Below, piece after piece: positions 34,828-46,300 of a DNA stretch of 64,000 bases (position 1 is its first letter; each line of letters opens with the position of its first letter). The stretch is taken from NCBI GenBank assembly GCA_032622095.1, contig CP136065.1, forward strand, positions 213,506,151-213,570,150, in the 5' to 3' direction. The stretch is from Siphonodentalium dalli. Its lineage: Eukaryota > Mollusca > Scaphopoda > Gadilida > Siphonodentaliidae. Under the pieces are notes generated by a model, which saw only the letters and a program-made list of their open reading frames with translations, did not search any database and had not been told where the DNA came from. The position numbers and the translations under genes were made by a program.

Positions 34828-37041
34828 CTGAACTTCAACAGATAATACAAGGTGGAACAATAACTCACATTTCTTAACAACATCAGATTCTACGACACAC
34901 ACCATTACTACACCCCGATAGCAGCACAACTGCGCATTATTCCATTGAGAGCGATTGGAATCTTTTGGCACGTGTTTCAAACTACATTATTGGTTTCTGT
35001 ATAGACACCAGAACCCATAAACGCTAACAGATGATTATGGCTATTGTCACAGCTGCCTTATTGTTACGAACATGCGAACAATCTGTCAATAAATGATCTT
35101 TATTGTTGATACCTGGAATATTTGTGTCAAAAGCAAGAATATTTTATATATCAATAATTTTAATGGGGAATTCGAGCGGGTCTTCGAACCTTTTGATGGG
35201 TTCTTTGACAATGTTGACATCGGACTCAATCATTTTATTGGCGTTTACCTCGTAGATGTTTTTGCAGATATAATTAAAGAACAACCGTCCGATTTGACAC
35301 AATTTAGTCAAAATTTCCCGTGATATTTTTCAACTTACATGTAAACGGAAAAAGATAAATACTTGCAATCACCACCATTCGCAGACTTCGCCAAAAAAAA
35401 TAAAATAAACCACATTAAGTAATAAGCGAGATCACTGAGTCACGGCGTAATGGATTCGTCCAGCCCCGTTCCGTAGTAGCACTAAAACCACGGAACACAG
35501 AGACGTTCTTTGAAATTTTTGACAGTGCTAAAACTTACAATTTTTAAAGTCAATATCTGGCCATCAAAACCTCGTATTAATGCTCTCTCCAGAGCGTACT
35601 TGTGGGGTGCGATGAAATTAATATTTTTTTTACTAACTGTTTTATTCCACAAACATCTCCGTTATTTCGTTAATATAACATTTCTCAGATTATGTAATAC
35701 GTCTGAAATACGTATTTAGAGAAAAAAAATATTTAGAAAAACGTAATATTAACGAAATAACGGAGATGGTTGTAAAACAGTTTATGACACCACTATTGAC
35801 CGGTTTGGTCCCGTATAAGTCGAATTCCACTTTAGGGTGGGTGGGTTTGGGGGATGTTTGGGGTGCTCTTTAAAATTGGATGGACCCCACAAGTCATTCA
35901 AACAAAAGATCGCACCTCACAAGTACCCTGTGGTGCGTATAGGCGGGCTAATGTCCGATTTAATTATTTTCTAGTATAGAGAACACGTACAGATCGATTG
36001 TGATTTTATGGTGTCAAATTAATCATGACATCTTTGTGGAGTGTATCTATATATATGACGAGCCGATGGAAAAATGAGTTCGCAAACAAGGACTGTATTC
36101 TAATCTAATCAATTTCAAATTCAAAGTCTTGAATGCACGCAAAGGTATTAAATATGATGGTTGTTTAGTTGAGCCACATATTATAGGTTTCACGTCGCTT
36201 TGGCTCAATACATGTTGACCATATATCATGATGCTGTCTGTGTTAGTTATGGAGAAATGACCGCACATGTTTATATCACTAGGGAATGACTTCAAAGCAA
36301 CTAGACATCCCTGTTCAACCAAGCTGACACAATCTCCGAGATATGCCCGATACCCCACTTCGCATGTAACAGGACCCACTTCGTCTGAATTGGAACCATC
36401 TTCACCAAACAACACACAGTACTATAGATTATTTATTATGCATGGTCTCACGCACTTTATCGATTGAGCCATTATGACCGGGATCCACGGTTGTTTTTGT
36501 CAAAATTCGGCCAAGGGGTAGTTGAAAGTTGACATTTCGGTGAGGCGAAAAGTCGGGGAACGAAAATCGGCCGAAGGGTATAGTTTAAAATTGACAATTC
36601 GGCGTATAAGGCGATAAGTTGGGAAACAAAAATATTTCGAGGCATGCATGTTGAAAATTATATACTAATCTGGCAGTACTGACAATGTCATAGTTCTATT
36701 TCTGCTTATGATGTTGTTATATATTCTACAGTACACAAGAGGGTACATTTTGCTCCCTGTACCACATTGGAGGACAATATGCTTCTCCCCTCTACCCCAT
36801 GCTAGATGTGATATGTTGTATTTTCACAATAAAATGGTTACAGTAATACATGTATATACATAATAATTAAAAACAGTATTTAATGTGAGGGACTGACATG
36901 TCTTCTTATCACACCGAATCAGTTGTATAATTATAAAATTTCTCAATGGGCAGTTTCTTTATGCTTGAGCGCTCTCAGTAACATTACTATTTTTTATAAT
37001 AACATATAATGAAGTCCTAATTTTATATTTAAATTTTTCAG
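34828..37041. other. Upstream of the first recognised Delta exon; no exon found
   Basis: Probably intron, since the exon at 37042 begins with an acceptor (AAATTTTTCAG). It holds a foldback element at 35596-35926 and, at about 36490-36610, a duplicated phrase (TTCGGC(C/G)AAGGGTA). The exon with the start codon and signal peptide was not identified here. Confidence 0.45.
35596..35926. mobile_element. Foldback element with ACGAAATAACGGAGAT arms
   Basis: The outer inverted repeat GTACTTGTGGGGTGCGAT pairs with ATCGCACCTCACAAGTAC. Inside, CATCTCCGTTATTTCGTTAA pairs with TTAACGAAATAACGGAGATG. A methionine followed by hydrophobic residues is readable at about 35611 but runs into the inner repeat, so I do not take it as a signal peptide. 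Confidence 0.6.
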
Positions 37042-37335
37042 GTGTACGGCTCTGGAATCTTCGAAATCAAGCTGCTTTCTTTCTCTAACCCCAGTGGAAT
37101 CACAAGAGACGGTTCCTGCTGCGATCATAGCAGCCGACATCCAGTTTGTGCCCGGAGTTGTCGGACTTTCTTCCGGTTCTGTCTCGGACACTATCAGGCC
37201 ATTCTACAGCCGGTCCCATCATGCACTTTCGGATCTGTCGTCACAGAAATATTGGGCACAAATACTCTGCGGAAGCATGAAAGCCAGGATGGAGATTCGT
37301 GGATTTACAAACTACCCTTTGCGTTTTCATGGCCG
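37042..37335 (+). CDS. Delta exon encoding the MNLL domain
   Basis: Ninety-eight codons between acceptor TTTTTCAG and donor CCG|GTAAGA, phase 0 at both ends. It reads SGIFEIKLLSF, a CC pair, then CRTFFRFCLGHYQA and CTFGSVVTEILG, ending LPFAFSWP. These are the conserved features of the N-terminal Notch-ligand (MNLL/C2-like) domain, which helps bind Notch and lipid. The first codon aligns with the residues just after the signal peptide of known Delta proteins, so the signal peptide must lie in an upstream exon. Confidence 0.95.
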
Positions 37336-40300
37336 GTAAGATGAAAGCTATATATATCATTCTGTATGTTAAATTGGATAGGCCCCATATAGACCTATCC
37401 ATATTTATATTAAACTCAAGAATCTAATTTTGAAATTTTGCCAATCAATAAGTATATATAACTGGTTTGAATGATCGGTATAATACTATTTATAATCACA
37501 TAGTATTGCATTTTAGTTTGACGTGTACTTGCGTTCTTGATATGGTACAAATAAGATTTTTTTGGGGAAAGTTGAATAGAGCTGTTAAATTTCTGTGACT
37601 TCGTTAAATCTTTTAGTTGTAAATAAAGTCGGCGTCCGTTATTAATATATCAATTTTTTTTACATCGTTTTTGGTCACCGGAATGTATGATGATGATAAT
37701 GATAATTAAGACGATGGTGATGATGATGTTGATGATGACGACGATTGTGATGACCATGATGTTGATGATGATGATGATATTATATACGATGCTGATAATG
37801 ATTATGTTGACGATTATGATGATGATGATTAGGACGATGATGTTGATGATATTACGATGCTGATGATGATTATGTTGAAGATTATGATGATGATGATTAG
37901 GACGATGATGATGGCTATATGATGAAGATGCCGAAGACGACCACGGCCGTTATATGATGATGATTTTGATGATGATAACGATAATGATGATGGTAATGAT
38001 GACGACGGCTATGTGTGATTATGATCAAAGGCGATGATTGTGATGATGTTGTTGTTGTTGATACGAATGATGATGACGACGATGTTGTTGACTATGTGGG
38101 TATTAAACCATCCAAAAATATTTAAAAACATCACCACCAAGAAGAACACGAATAAATATAATATAAAGTTTGTTCTTATATTAATTATTGATAGTTCTAC
38201 AATAACAGTTTAAACAGTTTCATTTTAAAAAACAATTTATAGATTAATTTTGGTTTTTATTTAGATAGAGTACCTTTCTCAAATTATCAAACATTTGTTT
38301 TTTAATTAAAAAAACATTTAGATGTTTTAAAATCAAAATTTTGAAGAAAAAAACTACCGCCGTTATAACATCGGGCCAGGGTACCCCGAGTCAACCACAC
38401 TAAATTCGGTTGCAATCGGACCAGCAGTCTGGGAGAAAAATCCAAACAGACAGACAGAGGGACATACAAATCCTACTCTTATATATATATTATTATTTCT
38501 CATGAACCCACTGCGAAGGCCTTCAATATCTATAAATAATTGTGTAGGATAGAAAGACAACCTGATGGGACAGGTGGTGCTATTAGTAAAACTAACACCA
38601 CAAAGCACTCAACATGTTTACCTACAACCACACCTGAGACTCGGATTGGGTTATCTGTCTCGGTTCAACGAAAACAACAACCATCATACCACTGCCTTGT
38701 TGAAAGTTGTCGATATTACCACGAGTCTAAGATTGCAGGCCGACCGACTGCTTTAGATAAAGCCATTTCATATGTGATTTTAGCAACATATATGTTCAAT
38801 AAATATTATTGGTTCTCTGTTAAGCTAGTACATAATAAACCTATGGATAATTCAGCATTTGACGGGCATGCATAAATATGTCAGTCATCACTGCGGCTTT
38901 CTTCACATTCTCGGTAATGAAGGCGGAATCTGAGATTACCTCCCGACACGTGCCAAGGTATGATATGCAATCTGAAACGCAGGTGTGCTCTCAAGGTTCG
39001 TGTTGGTTCGTCCACCTGTACCAGTTTATCTTCATTAGGTTCCCGAACGCGGGTATGCTAGACATGCTTGCTGTATGGTGGAATTTCATACTAACAGTTT
39101 ATGGTGATATGCGATATGACGTTATCAGGTGTGGTCAAACCGCCGGTTGTCTTCAATTCAAGTCTCCAGTCAGGGGCATGGCTATATGATCTCCGTTGGC
39201 GGGGTGTCATCGTCTTGAAAAATATCCAACGTCACCCCGCCGCCACCCCTTCAACCAGACCAAACTCCCATGTTCGCGAAATATTATTTGCACCCCCTGG
39301 GTTGGAACTATCCAACTGGTACTTCAAACTTTCCAAATGTTGGAAATGTCCAGCCTGACACCCCCAAGGTTAGAAAATTTCCAACTGCGTGTCATTTCAG
39401 ACCAAACTTTTGACCAAAACTAGAACAAATATTCTGATGTTGGTCTAAACACAACATATTTTCCATTAATTACTGGTCGGAAAATCAATAATCTCAACTT
39501 GTATGTGGTGTAAAATTTCTAACGTATTTTGTGCCAGGCAATTTCCAACTGTTGAATATTTTGATAAAAAGTTGGGGGGGGGGGGGCAATCGAGCATACC
39601 ATATATGTATACGTCTTGCTTCAGAATATGGCTCAGACCATAACTGCCTGAAGTAAAAATGACGCATATATACCCGAATGTCAATGGCGGGTTACAAGTA
39701 TGTTTAAATCGTTACAACACCTTTACTTCAGTCATTGCTTCAACCATTGCTTGGTCATTGACTTAAAATAACGCGTTAGCTCGTAGCGTTTCGATACATT
39801 CATATTAATGTCACTCCGTGTAAATTGACCATTCATTACTGGCATTTTTCTATTTCTGGGAGTGGAAAAGACATATGTATCAACGCCGTACAAACTCATC
39901 TATAAACTTAATCTAATTGCTATGCCAGGCATGACAGCCTCGTCGTGAATCAGTTGATTATTATAGTGGTCACTTGTGGTTCAGGCCAGTCAGTTCGAGG
40001 ATGGAGGCACAATCTCTTCATTGACACGAAGAAGCACACAACCATTGTTTGCGCACGCGCCGTAGTGTGACACCAGGCGCTTTTCCCAGCATGCGTGATG
40101 ATGTTCTTTGGGGGCACGTCCTTCAAGCTCCATCGATTTGCATATTGAATACGTTTGAATGATCGTGCAACTGATAATTGACTTTAGATGTTTGGCAATT
40201 CTCCTTTTCTAATGAGACACTTGTAGCAAATATTGACATTCCATAGAATTAACGCGTTTGGAGATGTAACTCCTATCTGTCTGCAGGGGGAGATCTTTTG

Positions 40301-43300
40301 TATATATTTGTAGAAAATTTGTATGATTAACCCTTTACCCAACAAACCGGCCAAAACCGGCCAAATAAAGCTTCAACAGCCTAAAATATCTTCGGTCTGT
40401 CTCAATAGAACCATACAAATGTGGATATCATTGGAACCGGCTCCTTGACCACATTGTGATAGTTACAGTTATGCCCTGTGCCAATGCATTCTCTTATATA
40501 TGCGAGTCGACCATAGGTCGCCTCGCATATATAAGAGAATGCATTGGCCTAAAAAAAAAATATTTTTAACACTTTTTACCATTTTTTCTTACATTCTTTA
40601 ACAATTTTATAATTTTTAATGTGTTAAGCCAATGCATTCTCTTATATATGCGAGGCGACCTATGGTCGACTCGCATATATAAGAGAATGCATTGGCACAG
40701 GGCCCTTCTGTTGGGTAAAGGGTTAAGTTATTCGCTTTGTTTCGACAGGCTCTTGTCGCGCAAATCGATGTTGACAGAAAGCTGCCACATTATTACAAAC
40801 TGATCTCGTGTAAATGTGTAATAACGGAAATGTTTGATGTTATCCTTCTGCAAGTTCTTTGTTGTTCTGCATGCTTTTGGTCCTATTGCACATTGCCAAG
40901 CTAGCCGGTTATGTGGTCCTGCTAATTTGTTATGATGTTGGTGAGTCCTGCTAAATTTTGATGATGTTGGTGGTGTAAACTGATGCTGTTAAGAAACTGT
41001 ACCGTTCTATTTTTTAAAGTTGTAATTTTCGCGGTTTTTTGTCTGAAATTTCCAACTGGTGGTGTGCCCGGTATGAAACTTCTAAGTGTTAATTAGTTTG
41101 ACCAAAGTTGGGGATGAGACACCACACCACCAATCACGCCGTCGCCACGTCCCTGAAATAATCGTAGGTATGTAAAATGGTATCCATGTAAATCAATGGC
41201 GAGCATACTTCCGAAAAATGACCGATATAATCATAACTGGTATCACAATATATTTTTTGTAGGAGTATTTTACACTGAATTCAGAGGCATGGAACGACGT
41301 GGATGGGACCAAATCTACGAAAGGTATGTATCATTTATTAGATAAATTTTGCCGGTTTGTCAAATATCTGACACAAAAAAAGCCACTTGATTTTAGAGCT
41401 ATCCATCTTCATCCGCAATTTGGTCCGAGACCGTCTTCTCGTCGGCTATTACTGGGCCACTAAAAATTATCGGTAGTGAAAAATAATAGATTTCAAAAAT
41501 CGGTATCTGATCATTCTGAGCTTTGATGGGTGGGTTCCTCGACTCGAATCAAATATCTTTTACCCTCCGAAGCCAAGAAAATAGTAATATGCGAGCGTTT
41601 GTTAGGATCTTTAACACCATTGTTTTCCTCTCCAGACCGACGGAACTTGATTCTGAACACAACGATAGCCGAGTCATTGCTACCATCCCGATCCTGGCAA
41701 CATTTCCAAACCCGGTCACCGTCAGCTCAAATCTCATTCAGCTACCGTGTCGTCTGCCGGCGAAACCAATATGGCCGAAACTGCGATGTCCAGTGCCGGT
41801 CACGTGACGACCAGTTTGGCCACTACACGTGCAGCAGTGACGGAAAGAGGGTGTGTTTTGCGGGATGGGAGTCAGAGTTCTGCGATAAAGGTAAGATATT
41901 AAAACCGAAACCCATCGTATATATATATAGCTCCATTTTTCGGACTGACTGTCAAACATTTATTATAATGTATTATGTCAAGGTTTTGAAACTTCTCATA
42001 TAGCAGTTACGGTTACCTGTACTCCGAATCTGCAAACTGGAAAAGTCTTACCAAAATGAAAAGAGTTGTCCAATGTCTTGATTAGCAGGAAATCAACAAA
42101 CTTATATACGACAGTCAATAATGTATATTTAATTTAATGTTCAGGCAGCTGCAGGTCTGAATTATCTAACTCATGTAACCGACGACGTGGATTAAAATAA
42201 TCATGGTACTATTAGATATAAAACTGACTAAAATTAAATAATCCACGATATCAACCTGATATCAATATACAAAATTTCCCACACATCTTTGAAAGAAATC
42301 GATATTTCAAAGTTCGAGCAATTCCATGCATTTGCACGTCGTCATCTGGTTTGAATTGTCCACCTGGTAATCCAAACTTTCTAACTGTTGGAAGTTTCCA
42401 ACCTAACACCACCTATATATAGCAGATATGGCAGAGTAGCATGTATACGTCTCCGAAACATACCGAGCGTTGCTCTTTGAACATACATGGGACTATACAA
42501 CACACAAGGCGCGCCTAATTTTAGAAGCAAGTGTAATTTTTGAGACAGTGCAATTTTGGGGGGATTATGTGGGATTCGAACTCCGGCCCATGACGGCGAT
42601 CGCTTCGGTGGCCGTGTGGTATTGACATCGGACTTTGAGTCGCAAGGCGCGATCGCCGTAATGGGCCGGGGTTCGAATCCCACCTAATCACACTAAAAAA
42701 ATCTGTCTAAAAAATTACACTCGCTTCTAACACCACCTAGTTGGAAATTTCCAACCTAACACCCATCTGATTGCCATTTCAGTACAAAAATTTGAACGAT
42801 AGTAGGAAAACTTTCGACTTTTAGTCTAACACAACTTTCACAGTATATACCGATTGAAATATCAAACTATGGGGACAAATGCTACCAATTGGTCAGAAAT
42901 GTCTAACTAATGTTGTGTCAGGAATGTTTCAATGTTGGGTTGGGTTGGGTCGTCACACCCCTGATCGGGAGAATGGCAAATTCGGCTGCATTACACTCAA
43001 TGTAAACTAGATCGACCCCGGACAGCGACCGCATGCCGACATGCCCGTTCATCACAGCAAGATCAATGTTAATTTTAATGGTTAACACTGTGACAGAATT
43101 GTCGTCTTAGATTGATTTGTAACAACACGGGGCTGACATTTGCCCATTCAGTGCTGAGATATGACGAAAGAATGCCACTATAATTTTCAATCACAATCTC
43201 ATAATTGTCCGAATTTCTGATAATTCCAGCGATATGTCCTCCAAGCTGTGACCGGGCGCATGGATACTGCGACTCTCCAATGAACTGCAAGTGAGTTGCT

Positions 43301-46300
43301 TACTATTCTAAAATTATGCTAATCGACTCCCGCGTAAAGTTTTTGGTGAAATTGTGAGACCAGGCTCAGTATACTACTATTATGACTTTTGTACGAGTAA
43401 ATTACGAGTCTACAGAAATCCAGGTCAATCGTCCATCATAACCCTGGATTGTCTCGATTGTTTATATGTGAAAATAAACTAATATTAAAGGCCCACTTAA
43501 TTTTCGAACCCCAAATCACATATAGATGTAGATGTAGATGTAGATATAATATATATACCATATTGTATACCATTTGAAAGAGGAAGCTCCAAAACATTGT
43601 ATTATCAATTTATCCGGTGTAATAAACTGTGAACATGTTGTTTTTGTTGAGATGCCGACGTGTTTTTGTGCTTAAATTTCTTCTGGATTGTGGTGCAAAG
43701 TGTATTATTTAAAATAGAGGGGAAATAGCTATATATCATAAAGATATAGTTATTCCCCTTCCATTGAAAATATATTTTTAGTTTGAATTTTGTTGCATTC
43801 TGGGAGCCATAACGGGGGGAATTTTTCTATGATTTCAGCTGTTTTATATTTCTCCGTGGGCATCTTCAGAGACACATATGTTTCAAATGGTGATGAATTA
43901 TAGTATTTTAAACATATTTTATGGCATAGATTGTTTTTAAACCCGTATATCAAGGCACTATAAAAATAATTGGTGACTCGAAAATTAAGTGGGCCTTTAA
44001 AACAAACCCATCATTAGGATGCATAGATAATGCGGCCACGTGTAAGATTTCACCGTCATGTAAATTACGCGTGTTGGAGTTTTATAATATATTGACCCCT
44101 GCTTCTATAACTGCTATAATATGTCTTGAGAGCAGCGAAGAAAATTAATTGTATCATTGTGGGAACGAAATTGCATTCCTGTCGCACAACAGAGGCCCGT
44201 CGACAATTCTATCCAACTACGATCAAAACTTGTATATATGGCAATAATTTACCGCCAACATTCTCGATCAACAATTCTGCCGTACTTTGAAATAATGTCC
44301 CCGTGAACATTAATTTCTGATATGAACCCTCTCCCCTTGATAGGTCAATCTACATGGTACATAGCGAATATACCGCCTTACAGCAATGACGTATATATTT
44401 GGTTCGATTCCCGATGGGAACATATGTGTGACTCACGCAGAAGGTGCATGGGTAGTCTGAGTAGCTCATCTATATGCTATAGTATAGTATATATATTGTA
44501 TATGGTTGATCACTAAAATTAGCTATCTATCTATTAATACATCTATCTATCTAGTATCCTGTGTTTTATGTCCGTAAATTAAAGTAACTCCCCTCCATAA
44601 AAAAATGACAGAGTTGTGATGTGGCCTTCCTGTGGGTGTTAGAACTACGATAGACATCAACAAGCCAAAACCCCAATTTGTGTGTGGCCTCATAAGATAA
44701 GATGTGTTACCAGAAATAATAAAATGCTACTATAATTGAACCGTCCATGCGCAAAAAGCATAACTTCGATAGATATAGTTATTACCCATTTCTATTTGTT
44801 TATTCATCGAGTCGAACTGGTAATCAGCAACCCGTCAAATCTTCTTTACGGACATCTAATATGAGATTGGAAAACCAACGCTGCAAAATTAACAATATTT
44901 CGCAGAACTGGGGATGTTGGCACCGCGGTTGGAGAAAAAACTTCAACGTGAACAATCTTTGTGTATCTTTTGGCAAGGACCACAAATAGTGGATTTCATG
45001 TCAAGATATTATTTAAGTCTCGCCGATTCTCGCTGGCGCGAGAGTCCCGACAGTAGTACACGCCTCATTTCATACGACGTCGAACAACCGCGAAGCTCAT
45101 CAGTGCTGAACCGCAATGATCTACAGAAGTAATCCGTGTTATGCGGCAATGTCTCACCAAACCCTTCCAACGACTCCAAGAATTCCAGACTTTTTATACA
45201 CACGAAACTTTGCTTCATAGCGAAGATACTGTTCTGACTGATTGACTATACATTGAGGTATACATACATAAAACTATCCATCTAAATAATTATGTCATCA
45301 CGCCCTTGTGCCAACCCATCTCTAAAGCAGTACAATTACCGTGAAAATGCAAATAAAATCGATGCAGGGTCGATGAATTCTAGCGAATGTTGGGGCGAAG
45401 AGTGTTAAATTTATGAAATAATATATGAAGGGAATCATTCAAGAATGCAATTATCCTTGAGGGATAAAAAAATTACAGAGAAACATTTCTCAAATCAAGA
45501 CTAGACGCTAGGGAGGGACGTAAGGTGGTTGGGGGTCTCCATTTGACGGAGAAGAACAGTGGAAGGAGTATTTCAATTTTATGCAGTTATCATTGACGGC
45601 GAAATTAATAATTATATAGTTACATGTAGTAGATACCATCCAACCGATTTCAAATTGGTTGATATATTGCGAATATAAACATAATATTATATGAGCAATA
45701 CGATGTTGACGTTGCATGTAGTAGATACACGGAGTGAATTATTGAATTATTAATCCATGCAACTGGAGTGGGCAAGCCTGCAAATAGTATGTCTGTCATT
45801 TGCAGAATGAGGTCCCCAGAGGGTAAATTTAGTGATGCTATCCCGCACAGCGGGTTAGCATCACCAAATTCACCCTCTGGAGACCTCATTCTGCTTAGGC
45901 CTCATCTTCTGGAAAGTATCTATAGTATCAAATTAACATTGTGTTTAGTTACGTTTCCCATTCTGGGAAGTTTCTATATCCTGTAATTTGCAGAAGATAA
46001 AATCCATAATCGAGGTGCCCAATGGGTGATCACCACCAACTTCAAATGCGGAAATTCTATCTGACCCAAGGTCTACCATAGCAGTTGATAGTCTAAGCAG
46101 AATGAGGTCCCCATATGGTGAATTTAGTGATGCTAGCCCGCTATGCGGGATAGCGTCACTAAATTCACCCTCTGGGGACCTCATTCTGCAAATGACAGAC
46201 ACGCTATTTGCAGGCTTGGGAGTGGGTTGGTAGATACTCTTCAACCAAAGGCACCATTATACTGTGTGATGTTCTGCTGTGTTACACAATTTGTTATTCT

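Noticed and set aside
35611-35719. MKLIFFLLTVLF as a possible signal peptide for the Delta gene
   Set aside because: It runs directly into the inverted repeat of a foldback element and lacks a phase-0 donor after the hydrophobic part.
39173-41152. Possible complete hAT-like element with CAGGGG and GTCCCTG ends
   Set aside because: The flanking 8-bp sequences do not match, so the two ends may belong to different degraded copies.
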